A DNA stretch of 8,347 nucleotides. Origin: CAZESS01 sp964414415. Lineage in GTDB: Archaea; Thermoplasmatota; E2; UBA202; DSCA01. A program made the translations under genes and the position numbers. The notes below the pieces were generated by a model. It ran no database searches and had not been told where the DNA came from. It worked only from the letters and a program-made list of their open reading frames with translations. Within the stretch, counting starts at the first letter, position 1. Each line of letters opens with the position of its first letter. The stretch is from NCBI GenBank assembly GCA_964414415.1, contig CAYPWJ010000037.1, positions 1-8,347 on the forward strand, given 5' to 3'. This document shows, piece after piece, positions 1 through 5,948 of the stretch.

Positions 1-195
1 TTCGAGGGCACGATTCCCGAGGGGCAGTACGGCGCCGGCGAGGTCTCCATCTGGGACGAGGGCACCTATGAGCTGCTCAAGCGGGAGGACGACGAGATAA
101 AGCTCGAGCTCCACGGCAAACGCCTGCAGGGGCGATACGTGCTCGTTCCCTTCAGGAAGGCCGGTGACGACGGCTGGCTTATCATCAAGGAATAA
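1..195 (+). CDS. 3'-phosphoesterase (LigD PE-type) domain protein, C-terminal end
   Basis: This is the last 64 codons of a gene that begins before the window, ending in TAA at 193-195. The visible residues include FEGTIPEGQYGAGEVSIWD near the start, then LxGRYVLVPF and a terminal WLIIKE. These match the conserved end of the 3'-phosphoesterase domain known from bacterial LigD and from free-standing archaeal PE proteins, which trim 3'-phosphate and ribonucleotide ends before double-strand-break ligation. The protein ends right after the WLIIK motif, as free-standing archaeal PE proteins do, so a separate PE protein is more likely than a full LigD. The N-terminus is not visible and that choice stays open. 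No Ku, ligase or primase-type gene is in the window. Confidence 0.8.
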   Translation, partial: FEGTIPEGQYGAGEVSIWDEGTYELLKREDDEIKLELHGKRLQGRYVLVPFRKAGDDGWLIIKE

Positions 196-216
196 TGGGG
201 GGCTGCCACGGATATG

Positions 217-224
217 TTTATAAA
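217..224 (+). promoter_or_regulatory. TATA box for the SNase-like gene
   Basis: TTTATAAA lies with its centre about 24 bases before the ATG at 245. At the usual archaeal spacing, transcription would begin at or next to the A of the ATG, giving a leaderless mRNA. No Shine-Dalgarno motif is present. Confidence 0.75.
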
Positions 225-244
225 CGGCTGTTCTCTCCAGTTCC

Positions 245-535
245 ATGCAGGAGCGATTCGAGGTGACGAAGATACTCGACGGGAACACGTTCGAGGTCAC
301 GCCGTTCTGGGAATGGCAGGATGAAAACGGCAACCGGGTGCAGGCGACTGGCTATGAGCCACCGGCAGCCGGCGAGCCCGGATACGAAGCGATGCAGAAC
401 AGCCTCATGGAGCTGCTGTTCGGTGAACGCGTCGCCTTGACAGACCCAGAAGCGATCAAAGACGACGCGCTGGTGTGTACTCTCCAGGTTAACGGACAAA
501 ATCTCGCGGAGCACTTCCCGGGATACAGGGAATAG
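245..535 (+). CDS. Small SNase-like (thermonuclease-fold) protein lacking catalytic residues
   Basis: A 96-residue protein. Residues 6-18 (EVTKILDGNTFEV) match the first strands of the staphylococcal nuclease fold (V-x-x-I-x-D-G-D-T). VQATGYEPP at 32-40 aligns with the VRLLGVDTPE segment, and GYEAMQNSLMELLFGERVAL with the helix and strand after it. The end, NGQNLAEHFPGY, resembles the NEALVRxGxA tail. By this eye alignment the catalytic Arg35, Glu43 and Arg87 positions are replaced (Q33, A41 and a hydrophobic residue), and calcium ligand Asp21 is N14. It is therefore probably not a nuclease but may keep a binding role. It is shorter than typical SNase domains. It has its own leaderless promoter and is cytoplasmic, with no signal peptide. 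Family assignment is moderately sure; function is unknown. Confidence 0.72.
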   Translation: MQERFEVTKILDGNTFEVTPFWEWQDENGNRVQATGYEPPAAGEPGYEAMQNSLMELLFGERVALTDPEAIKDDALVCTLQVNGQNLAEHFPGYRE

Positions 536-702
536 CCGCCGGGCTCCATCGTTACATATCGTACCGGCAGCTCGGTTATGATCCTCAGAAAATCCGCTGC
601 TACGCCGTCGGAGCCGGTCACCGCGTTTCTCCGCAGATGGACGGGCCTGAGATTGTTTCGCCCGTCGCTGCTGCGGCTGCTGTTGATAGGGTTCTCCCAA
701 CC

Positions 703-710
703 TATAAATA
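703..710 (+). promoter_or_regulatory. TATA box for the SagB-type operon
   Basis: TATAAATA is centred about 25 bases before the GGAGGT at 731 and about 34 before ATG 741. Predicted transcription would start around 731, so the leader would consist of little more than the ribosome binding site. The rest of 536-702 shows no convincing gene, hairpin or T-tract. Confidence 0.7.
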
Positions 711-730
711 ACGAGGAGGCATAGATATGT

Positions 731-736
731 GGAGGT
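731..736 (+). promoter_or_regulatory. Strong Shine-Dalgarno that decides the SagB-type start
   Basis: GGAGGT, four bases before ATG 741, selects this ATG over an in-frame GTG at 729. The GTG has only a GAGGAGG (713-719), which lies upstream of the predicted transcription start. Confidence 0.65.
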
Positions 737-740
737 AACA

Positions 741-2078
741 ATGAACGGGAGTATGCTGAAACATGGAACGGCGGTGCTGGCCATCGCCATGTTCCTTGCC
801 ACCGTCGTGGTTCCTGCGGGAGGAGGCCTTGGAGTGGTGTCTCTCCGGCCTGCCGATGGAGATGGGCAGGCCATCGAGCATAACCAAGACATCGAACTGC
901 CGGAGCCGCAGCACCTCGACCTTTCGCTGGAGGTGGCGATGGCCCGGCGCAAGTCGGTGCGCATGTTCACCGAGGAGACGGTCAGCCAGGAAACGCTGTC
1001 CACCATACTCTGGCACGCATACGGCTTTGTGAACGGACAAAAGCGAGCGGTCCATCCCCTGGATGGCTACGCTGCTCACCTCTACGTGCTCACCGGCGAT
1101 GCCGTCTACCGGTACGACCCGTCGGCCCACGTCCTGCGGTTCCACCTCAATGGCGACTACCGTCACATAGGGCAATACGAGGCACCCCTTCAGCTGGCCG
1201 TCACCTGGAACGAAAGCAGGGGCGCCGATGAACACTTGGGGGCCGCCGAAATCGGGGCAATCGGCCAGAACATCCAGTTCGCGGCCAACATCCTCGGACT
1301 GGGTACCGTTGTCACCGCCGGCTCAGGCTTCAGCCAGCTCGAGATACCGCCAGCGGAACGCGGCAGGATTATCATGCCTCTTGGACACCCCCGACACTCC
1401 TACGACTTCACCTACCAGCCAGGGCTCCGTCTGTTACTTCCCGCCATCCGCAACGCCTCGATGACGTTGACCGAGGCGGTGGAGCAGCGACGGGAGGCCA
1501 CCAGCTTCTCGGGCAGTCTTTCACGGCAGGAGCTGTCACAGCTGCTGTGGAGCGCCTATGGTTTCTCCTACAACATTGATGAGGCGCAGACGGAGCGCAA
1601 CAACATCGTGCGACACCGGACAGTGCCCAGCGCTCACGGCTACTACCCTCTGAAGATCTATGTGGTGACCGCAGACGGCGTCTATCGCTACCTCCCCGGT
1701 CTCTACCGCTACTACATGTGGGACCTCCCCGTCGTACACGGCCTGATTCCCCTGCGGACTGGAGACTTCCGCGAGGGCGTCGCGGAGGCTTCCTCCATGG
1801 AGGATATCGGGTCAGCCCCCGCCATCCTGGTGTCGACGCTGAACATCCAGATGACCGAGGGGATGATTGGTCTCCCCGACGACCTGTCAGACGAGCGGTT
1901 CCGCTGGCTCTGGTACTACGAGGCCGGTGCCGCAGCGCACAACGTCCTCCTCGAGGCGACGGCCTGGGGCTGCACGGCGAACGTGGCACTTCCCCAAGAC
2001 GGCGACCATCTCCGCTCTATACTCCGGGTGACCGACAACCAGCTCCCTCTACTCATCATGCCTGTCGGGGAGGCCTGA
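741..2078 (+). CDS. Exported tandem SagB-type nitroreductase (FMN dehydrogenase) protein
   Basis: A 445-residue protein with two SagB/ThcOx-type nitroreductase domains. A hydrophobic segment (about 9-30) without a lipobox looks like a signal peptide or membrane anchor. Domain 1 (about 60-222) begins with RRKSVRMF (69-76), the FMN-phosphate-binding start of the family, and has GAIGQNIQFAANILGLGTV at 172-190. Domain 2 (about 241-445) has SRQELSQLLWSAYG (261-274), the hallmark RTVPSAHGYYPLKIYVV (293-309) and an EAGAAAHNVLLEATAWG helix (394-410). Domain 1 lacks the PSAxGxYP motif and domain 2 lacks the second arginine of the RRxSxR motif, so the two halves may form one composite FMN site. SagB proteins oxidise azolines in peptide natural products, but no precursor peptide or cyclodehydratase is seen here, so the substrate is unknown. 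ATG 741 was chosen for its GGAGGT; the GTG at 729 would add four residues. The next gene follows after 4 bases. Confidence 0.85.
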   Translation: MNGSMLKHGTAVLAIAMFLATVVVPAGGGLGVVSLRPADGDGQAIEHNQDIELPEPQHLDLSLEVAMARRKSVRMFTEETVSQETLSTILWHAYGFVNGQKRAVHPLDGYAAHLYVLTGDAVYRYDPSAHVLRFHLNGDYRHIGQYEAPLQLAVTWNESRGADEHLGAAEIGAIGQNIQFAANILGLGTVVTAGSGFSQLEIPPAERGRIIMPLGHPRHSYDFTYQPGLRLLLPAIRNASMTLTEAVEQRREATSFSGSLSRQELSQLLWSAYGFSYNIDEAQTERNNIVRHRTVPSAHGYYPLKIYVVTADGVYRYLPGLYRYYMWDLPVVHGLIPLRTGDFREGVAEASSMEDIGSAPAILVSTLNIQMTEGMIGLPDDLSDERFRWLWYYEAGAAAHNVLLEATAWGCTANVALPQDGDHLRSILRVTDNQLPLLIMPVGEA

Positions 2079-2082
2079 TAGG

Positions 2083-2451
2083 ATGCCGACGGACCCCCGA
2101 CGAGAGGAAATCGAGGAGGCGTTCGACGATATGCGGGAGGCGCTCCGGCAGCTGGAGGAAGGACAGCGCGTGCCGCTCCCCGAGCTGTTTCCTCCGGCGT
2201 TCATGGAGGAGTACACCGACACCCCGGATATAGAGACGTTTTTGGCCGAAAGCGGCCAGTTTGCACCCGAGGACCTCGCCTCAGGTAGCCTGAACTGCAC
2301 CGCCTGCGAGACGGGTTTCGAGAGCCCCAACGAGGTGTTCGACAGCGAAACGTTTGACCGCTACGTCACTGAGCGTTCCTCGTTCAGCTCGTGGGACGAG
2401 ATGCTCGATGCAGCGGCGCGACAGTGGCTGGCCCGACAGCTGGAGCCATAA
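2083..2451 (+). CDS. Acidic 122-residue protein of unknown function
   Basis: I do not recognise this family. The gene starts 4 bases after the SagB-type stop and has GGGGAGG at 2067-2073, so it is the second gene of that operon. The product is strongly acidic and has no signal peptide or membrane segment, so it should be cytoplasmic. The N-terminal 30 residues form a charged amphipathic helix (EEIEEAFDDMREALRQLEEG) with coiled-coil character. A single CxxC lies at 72-75 (CTAC), and the C-terminus is again helical (WDEMLDAAARQWLARQL). One CxxC is half of a typical zinc site, so metal binding would need dimerisation. The operon link suggests a role tied to the exported oxidoreductase, but cytoplasmic and exported locations make direct contact doubtful. 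Confidence 0.7.
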   Translation: MPTDPRREEIEEAFDDMREALRQLEEGQRVPLPELFPPAFMEEYTDTPDIETFLAESGQFAPEDLASGSLNCTACETGFESPNEVFDSETFDRYVTERSSFSSWDEMLDAAARQWLARQLEP

Positions 2452-2456
2452 CAGGG

Positions 2457-3137
2457 TTAGATGGGTGCTTCTTCTTCCTCCGGGCAGGGCGTCTTAACGT
2501 CCTGGTAAAAAATGAGTAGCGCCGTGACGATCAGGGTGGCGCCCACGAACGCGTAGGGATTGACAAACCACAGGATGACAGCGAGGAGATAGTATATGGC
2601 CCGGATGCCAAACGTGAACCGGTGCATCGCCCGGACGAAGACCTTCTGCCGGAGCCCACGGGGGTCGAGACCGCCGCCGTTGCCGTTTTCCAGCCGGCAG
2701 GCCGTCCGCTCGATGTCCTCCGGCGGCACGCCGATGAGAATCGTGAAGCGCACCATGTGACGCAGCGATAGCAGAAACATCATCAGGGCAAACACGAGCA
2801 GGCCGAACAGCAGCACAAGCCTGACCTCCATGATATGCGCCGGCGCCCCCGTCAGGTCTATCCAGTCCTCGAAGTTCCGCACCAGCAGCCCGAGCAATAC
2901 CAGGATGGCCGAGGAGAGAAACGTGGTGGACATGATCAGGTTGCGCATGCTCTGCACGCCGACGATGGTCTCCTCCATGTTGGAGACGCGCTTCACCCAT
3001 GCCCGGTAGAACAGGTTGAGCAGCCCGCGCTTCGCGGTCACCGGCTCCTGCAGACTCCGGTGGAGCACCGCCGCATACAGGGCGACGCAGCCGGCGAACA
3101 CGGCAAGGGCTACACCATTGATCACGTCGGGGTTCAT
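2457..3137 (-). CDS. DUF599-type integral membrane protein
   Basis: A 226-residue membrane protein. Helices are apparent at about 4-24, 66-86, 105-125, 178-192 and 194-211. The segment after helix 1 (RAWVKRVSNMEETIVGVQSMRNLIMSTTFLSSAILVLLG, roughly 45-83) is the conserved part of the DUF599 family: a basic, methionine-rich cytoplasmic stretch leading into a helix rich in S and F. The tail PCPEEEEAPI is acidic. DUF599 proteins occur in bacteria and archaea and their role is not established. The ATG at 3137 (CAT on +) sits about 30 bases from a TATA box with no Shine-Dalgarno, so it is read as leaderless. The stop codon lies 5 bases from that of the converging + strand operon. Confidence 0.78.
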   Translation of the reverse strand: MNPDVINGVALAVFAGCVALYAAVLHRSLQEPVTAKRGLLNLFYRAWVKRVSNMEETIVGVQSMRNLIMSTTFLSSAILVLLGLLVRNFEDWIDLTGAPAHIMEVRLVLLFGLLVFALMMFLLSLRHMVRFTILIGVPPEDIERTACRLENGNGGGLDPRGLRQKVFVRAMHRFTFGIRAIYYLLAVILWFVNPYAFVGATLIVTALLIFYQDVKTPCPEEEEAPI

Positions 3138-3163
3138 GAGACGAGCGCCATTACAGCCGGGGT

Positions 3164-3171
3164 TATATAAA
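3164..3171 (-). promoter_or_regulatory. TATA box for the DUF599-type gene
   Basis: Read on the minus strand this is TTTATATA, centred about 30 bases before the ATG. It occupies the 53-base gap after the stop of the upstream propeller gene, so the DUF599-type gene has its own promoter although both genes point the same way. Confidence 0.7.
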
Positions 3172-3190
3172 CGTTGTGGTTTCGCTGCTT

Positions 3191-4699
3191 TTATTGTTCA
3201 AGGGCGAGCGGGCCGAGCATCCAGAACGAGCCGAGGATGGATGCCGTGCCGACGGTGACCTCCACCTCGACCGGGCCGAATCCCACCGGCAGCATCCGGA
3301 TATCCGTTACCGCTCCAGCGGGGATGCGGTCGATGGAGCCATGCAGTGTATAGGACGGCACGTATGGCCCCTGCAGGCTGAGCGACCACTCCAGGCTCTG
3401 GCGTGGCTCCTCCCGCCTGTTGTCCACCCTGCAGGTGACACCGAGGCCGCCGGAGAGCGACAGCGTCATGCCCGGGTCACGCAGCGACGCAAGCCACATG
3501 TCCCGGCTGCCGGAGAACGACGACGAATACCCCGCCGCGATGTATCGCTCCGCGTCAGCCTGGAGGAGTGCCCTGAACGCGTCGTCGCCCGCTCCGCCGG
3601 CCTCGCGGCTCCACAGCATCTCGCCCTGTCGGTTGACCCTGACCAGCCAGCCGTTGCTGTCCGCTCCCCCTTCCCTGGCGTGGCTTCTCGCGCCGGCGAC
3701 AAGGAAGCCGTTCTCCACCGGCAGGATAGCCTCCGCGTCTTCCAAATGCCCCCCGCTCCATCCATACCGATGCTCCCATTCCACGTGGCCCGTATCGTCG
3801 GTCTTCACCAGCCAGAGGTCATAGCCCATATCATCCCTGGAACGGGAGATGGCACCGCCGGCCAGGAAGCCGCCGTCAGCCGTTGGCTGCAGGCAGTTGA
3901 TGAAGCCATCTCGCCCCCCTCCGAGCGCCTGCTTCCAGATGACGGTGCCCGCATCGTCGGTCCGTATCAGCCACCCGACAGCCGTGTCAGGCTCGTGTGC
4001 TTCCCAGTTGGTGACCGCCGTGACGTAGCCGCCGTCCTGTGTCTGGCAGACAGCGCTGGCACTCGCGTTGGGCAGGCCGGTGACGAAACGCGTCCATCGT
4101 TGTTCTCCCCCGCCGTCGGTTTTCATGAGCCAGGGAGTGATATGGGAAGACCGGTCGCCGGACGTGTTATGGCTTCGGCCGGCGACGATGTAGCCGCCGT
4201 CCGCAGTCCCCTCGACGTGATGCGGGACGATGAGGTTCACCGGGTCACGGAGGTACGTGCTGTTCCACACCATGTCTCCCTGCCCGTCTATCTTGAAGAG
4301 CCATGCCTCGCAGAGCGCCTCGCCGATGGTGTAATTGGAGATGCCGGTGACCACGTAGCCGCCCTCCGCTCGGACCACTCCTGTCGGTATGTCGATATCT
4401 CGCGAGCCATATGTCCTGTTCCAGCGCTCGTTGCCCTGCCGGTCGGTTCTGACCGCCATGGCACTCTCCGGCCCCGGGCCGTAGGACGCGGTGGGACCGA
4501 CCAGCATGTAGCCGTCTCCTGCCGATGCGACGCCGGCTGCCCGTTCATAATCGCTGCCGCCGTAGGTCCGGTTCCATTCGCCGTCGCATCCCAGGGAAGT
4601 CGCCGCATCCGGTTCAGCGCACAAAAGGGGCTCTCCCATGCTCCCTGCGGGGATGAGGGCACCCAGGAGAAGGACACAGACAAGGATGCTGGCACGCAT
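3191..4699 (-). CDS. Secreted propeller-like repeat protein (WNRTYGG repeats)
   Basis: A 502-residue protein with a signal peptide (hydrophobic about 4-20, cleavage near GSMGE). Residues about 41-395 contain seven repeats of some 50 residues. Each opens with a W at the end of a strand (WNRTYGG, WNRTYGS, WNSTY, WTRFV, WKQAL, WEHRYG, WSREAG), followed by a GGYxVxG strand (GDGYMLVG, EGGYVVTG, DGGYIVAG, DGGYVTAV, DGGFLAGG, ENGFLVAG, AERYIAAG) and a WLxKTDxxG turn. This fits a seven-bladed beta-propeller. Residues about 396-502 form a separate beta-rich, possibly Ig-like module. At least six N-x-S/T sequons (NRT twice, NYT, NST, NTS, NAS) suggest N-glycosylation. There is no C-terminal membrane anchor, so it is likely released or held by the cell surface layer. 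Such proteins are frequent in methanogens and their ligands are unknown. The start is supported by GGAGGTG seven bases upstream. Confidence 0.88.
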   Translation of the reverse strand: MRASILVCVLLLGALIPAGSMGEPLLCAEPDAATSLGCDGEWNRTYGGSDYERAAGVASAGDGYMLVGPTASYGPGPESAMAVRTDRQGNERWNRTYGSRDIDIPTGVVRAEGGYVVTGISNYTIGEALCEAWLFKIDGQGDMVWNSTYLRDPVNLIVPHHVEGTADGGYIVAGRSHNTSGDRSSHITPWLMKTDGGGEQRWTRFVTGLPNASASAVCQTQDGGYVTAVTNWEAHEPDTAVGWLIRTDDAGTVIWKQALGGGRDGFINCLQPTADGGFLAGGAISRSRDDMGYDLWLVKTDDTGHVEWEHRYGWSGGHLEDAEAILPVENGFLVAGARSHAREGGADSNGWLVRVNRQGEMLWSREAGGAGDDAFRALLQADAERYIAAGYSSSFSGSRDMWLASLRDPGMTLSLSGGLGVTCRVDNRREEPRQSLEWSLSLQGPYVPSYTLHGSIDRIPAGAVTDIRMLPVGFGPVEVEVTVGTASILGSFWMLGPLALEQ

Positions 4700-4706
4700 T
4701 ATCTGA

Positions 4707-4713
4707 CACCTCC
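4707..4713 (-). promoter_or_regulatory. Shine-Dalgarno of the propeller gene
   Basis: GGAGGTG on the minus strand, seven bases before the ATG at 4699. It lies about 25 bases from the TATA centre, so the mRNA would start at or inside this motif, as at the SagB-type gene. Confidence 0.7.
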
Positions 4714-4723
4714 ACGTATCTAT

Positions 4724-4733
4724 CCGCTAGCGG
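4724..4733 (-). promoter_or_regulatory. Perfect palindrome between TATA box and start site (possible operator)
   Basis: CCGCTAGCGG is a perfect 10-base palindrome that abuts the TATA box on its downstream side and precedes the predicted transcription start. A protein bound here would block initiation. The position is suggestive, but a 10-base palindrome may be chance. Confidence 0.35.
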
Positions 4734-4741
4734 TTTATATT
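4734..4741 (-). promoter_or_regulatory. TATA box (with A-rich upstream element) for the propeller gene
   Basis: AATATAAA on the minus strand, preceded by an A-tract (4742-4746) where the TFB recognition element would lie. Centred 38 bases before the ATG and about 25 before the GGAGGTG. Confidence 0.68.
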
Positions 4742-4823
4742 TTTTTGCCGGACTCCGTGAATTCCTTGCTCACGCTACCCGATGTGTCCGTGTGATGAAT
4801 GCGCGGCACGGCTATCTGTCACT

Positions 4824-5762
4824 TTACTGGAGCAGGGCCTTGAGGTCGTCAGGGGTTTCCGGCAGCTCCTTGTAGCGGTTGCGGATGGTGACCTCGGTGA
4901 CGCCGGCGACGTCTGCGACCTCCTGCTGCGTCCGGTGTTCGCCGCACAGGATGGAGGCGATGTAGATGGCGGCGGCTGCGACGCCGGTCGGCCCGCGCCC
5001 GGATGTCAATCCTTTTTGCTCTGCCTGCTGGAGGATGTCCAGCGCCTTTGTCTTTGTTTCCTGGCCGAGGTCGAGCTGGCTGCCGAAGTAGTCGACGTAG
5101 TCCTGCGGCGAGGCCGGCATGAGGTTGAGTGAGAGCTCCCGGGAGAGCAGCCGGTATGTCCGGCCTATTTCTTTCCGGTCGACCGCCGATGCCTCGACCA
5201 CGTCGTCGAGCGTCCGCGGGATGCCTGCCTGTCGGCAGGCGGCGTATATCGCCGCTGCGGTGACCGCGTCGATTTTGCGGCCCTTGATGAAGTCTTCCTC
5301 GATGGCTTTTTTGTATATCATCGCTGCGGTCTCTCGGGCGCTTCTCGGGAGGCCAAGGCTGGAGGATAGCTGGTCCATGCGCTGGAGCGCGGTGGCGAGT
5401 TTGCTCTGCACGGTGCTCTTGGAGCCGATGCGACGGTGCCATTTTTTGAGGCGGTAGAGCTGCGATCTATTCTTTGATGGAATGGAGCGGCCGAAGCTGT
5501 CCTTGGTCCCTCGGATGATGGTGCTGATGGTGTCTGTTCCGCCGCGGTAGTCCGTCGGTGGGCCTGTCCGGGCTTTTGCGGCGCGTTCTTCTGCGTCGAA
5601 CGCCCGCCATTCTGGTCCCTGGTCGATGAATGATTCGTCGACGACGAGCCCGCAGTTCTGGCAGACGAGTTCTCCCCGGCGGTAATCCTGGACGATGCGT
5701 TTTGAATCGCATTCAGGGCATTTGGTTATTTCGTCTACTTGTTTTTCGTCTTCTCCCAACAT
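4824..5762 (-). CDS. tfb: Transcription initiation factor IIB (TFB)
   Basis: A 312-residue TFB, the usual archaeal length. It recruits RNA polymerase to TBP-bound TATA boxes and sets the start site. The N-terminal zinc ribbon uses C15-x2-C18 and C34-x2-C37. The B-reader/linker follows (EWRAFDAEERAAKARTGPP, 51-69, then SFGRSIPSKNRSQLYRLKKW at 89-108). Cyclin repeat 1 spans about 118-210 (SARETAAMIYKKAI, AAIYAACRQAGIPRTLDD, RKEIGRTYRLLSREL). Repeat 2 spans about 215-302 and contains TSGRGPTGVAAAAIYIASILCGE and the helix-turn-helix QQEVADVAGVTEVTIRNRYKEL that reads the BRE. The usual HDKGLST motif of the linker is replaced by GGTDTISTII (74-83). It is leaderless: a TATA box sits about 28 bases from the ATG. 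The gene diverges from tRNA-Trp. Whether the genome has other TFBs cannot be seen. Confidence 0.97.
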   Translation of the reverse strand: MLGEDEKQVDEITKCPECDSKRIVQDYRRGELVCQNCGLVVDESFIDQGPEWRAFDAEERAAKARTGPPTDYRGGTDTISTIIRGTKDSFGRSIPSKNRSQLYRLKKWHRRIGSKSTVQSKLATALQRMDQLSSSLGLPRSARETAAMIYKKAIEEDFIKGRKIDAVTAAAIYAACRQAGIPRTLDDVVEASAVDRKEIGRTYRLLSRELSLNLMPASPQDYVDYFGSQLDLGQETKTKALDILQQAEQKGLTSGRGPTGVAAAAIYIASILCGEHRTQQEVADVAGVTEVTIRNRYKELPETPDDLKALLQ

Positions 5763-5786
5763 CTCAGATGTCTATGGCAGTGGTTC

Positions 5787-5794
5787 TATAAAAA
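5787..5794 (-). promoter_or_regulatory. TATA box for tfb
   Basis: TTTTTATA on the minus strand, centred about 28 bases before the tfb ATG. This predicts a leaderless tfb mRNA. The 148-base region between tfb and tRNA-Trp holds this and the tRNA promoter, facing apart. Confidence 0.68.
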
Positions 5795-5874
5795 GATTGT
5801 GGTACAAAGTTGTTATGTTTCCACCACCAGACCACGTATTTTGCATCAACGCGCGTCCGACCGCTGATTTAAAC

Positions 5875-5882
5875 TTTAAATA
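5875..5882 (+). promoter_or_regulatory. TATA box for tRNA-Trp (and probably the downstream cassette)
   Basis: TTTAAATA, within a longer AT stretch from 5868, is centred about 32 bases before the first tRNA base. The precursor should start near 5905, leaving a short 5' leader for RNase P. It is the nearest evident promoter for the genes that follow the tRNA. Confidence 0.7.
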
Positions 5883-5948
5883 AGAGGAGGTAATACACTA
5901 TTGCCCCATCGGGAGCATGGTGTAACCAGGGATCATTGCGGGCTCCAG

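Noticed and set aside
578..724. A 48-residue + strand open frame between the SNase-like and SagB-type genes
   Set aside because: It has no SD or TATA box, its codon use is unlike its neighbours (AGA, mixed thirds), and it runs through the SagB-type TATA box. It reads like chance.
727..738. A minimal upstream reading frame ATG-TGG-AGG-TAA just before the SagB-type start, with GAGGAGG at 713-719
   Set aside because: The predicted transcription start near 731 would leave both the SD and the ATG outside the mRNA, so attenuation is unlikely unless an upstream start exists.
218..1006. A 262-codon open frame on the minus strand over the SNase-like gene and the SagB-type promoter
   Set aside because: It is rich in S and R with no domain, and it crosses two supported + strand genes and their promoters.
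1791..1804. Perfect 14-base palindrome TCCTCCATGGAGGA inside the SagB-type gene
   Set aside because: It lies in the middle of coding sequence for SSMED, away from any promoter, and no second copy was seen.
4739..4746. T-tract on the + strand that resembles an archaeal terminator
   Set aside because: No + strand gene ends upstream. On the minus strand it is the A-rich element next to the propeller gene's TATA box.
3176..4795. A 539-codon open frame on the + strand opposite the propeller gene, longer than the gene itself
   Set aside because: The minus frame has a signal peptide, seven regular repeats, an SD and a TATA box. The + frame gives a compositionally odd protein with no motif and is explained by high GC at the third codon position.
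5223..5240. Hairpin GCCTGCC-TGTC-GGCAGGC inside tfb
   Set aside because: It falls on the highly conserved ACRQAG coding segment and has no T-tract, so protein constraint explains it.
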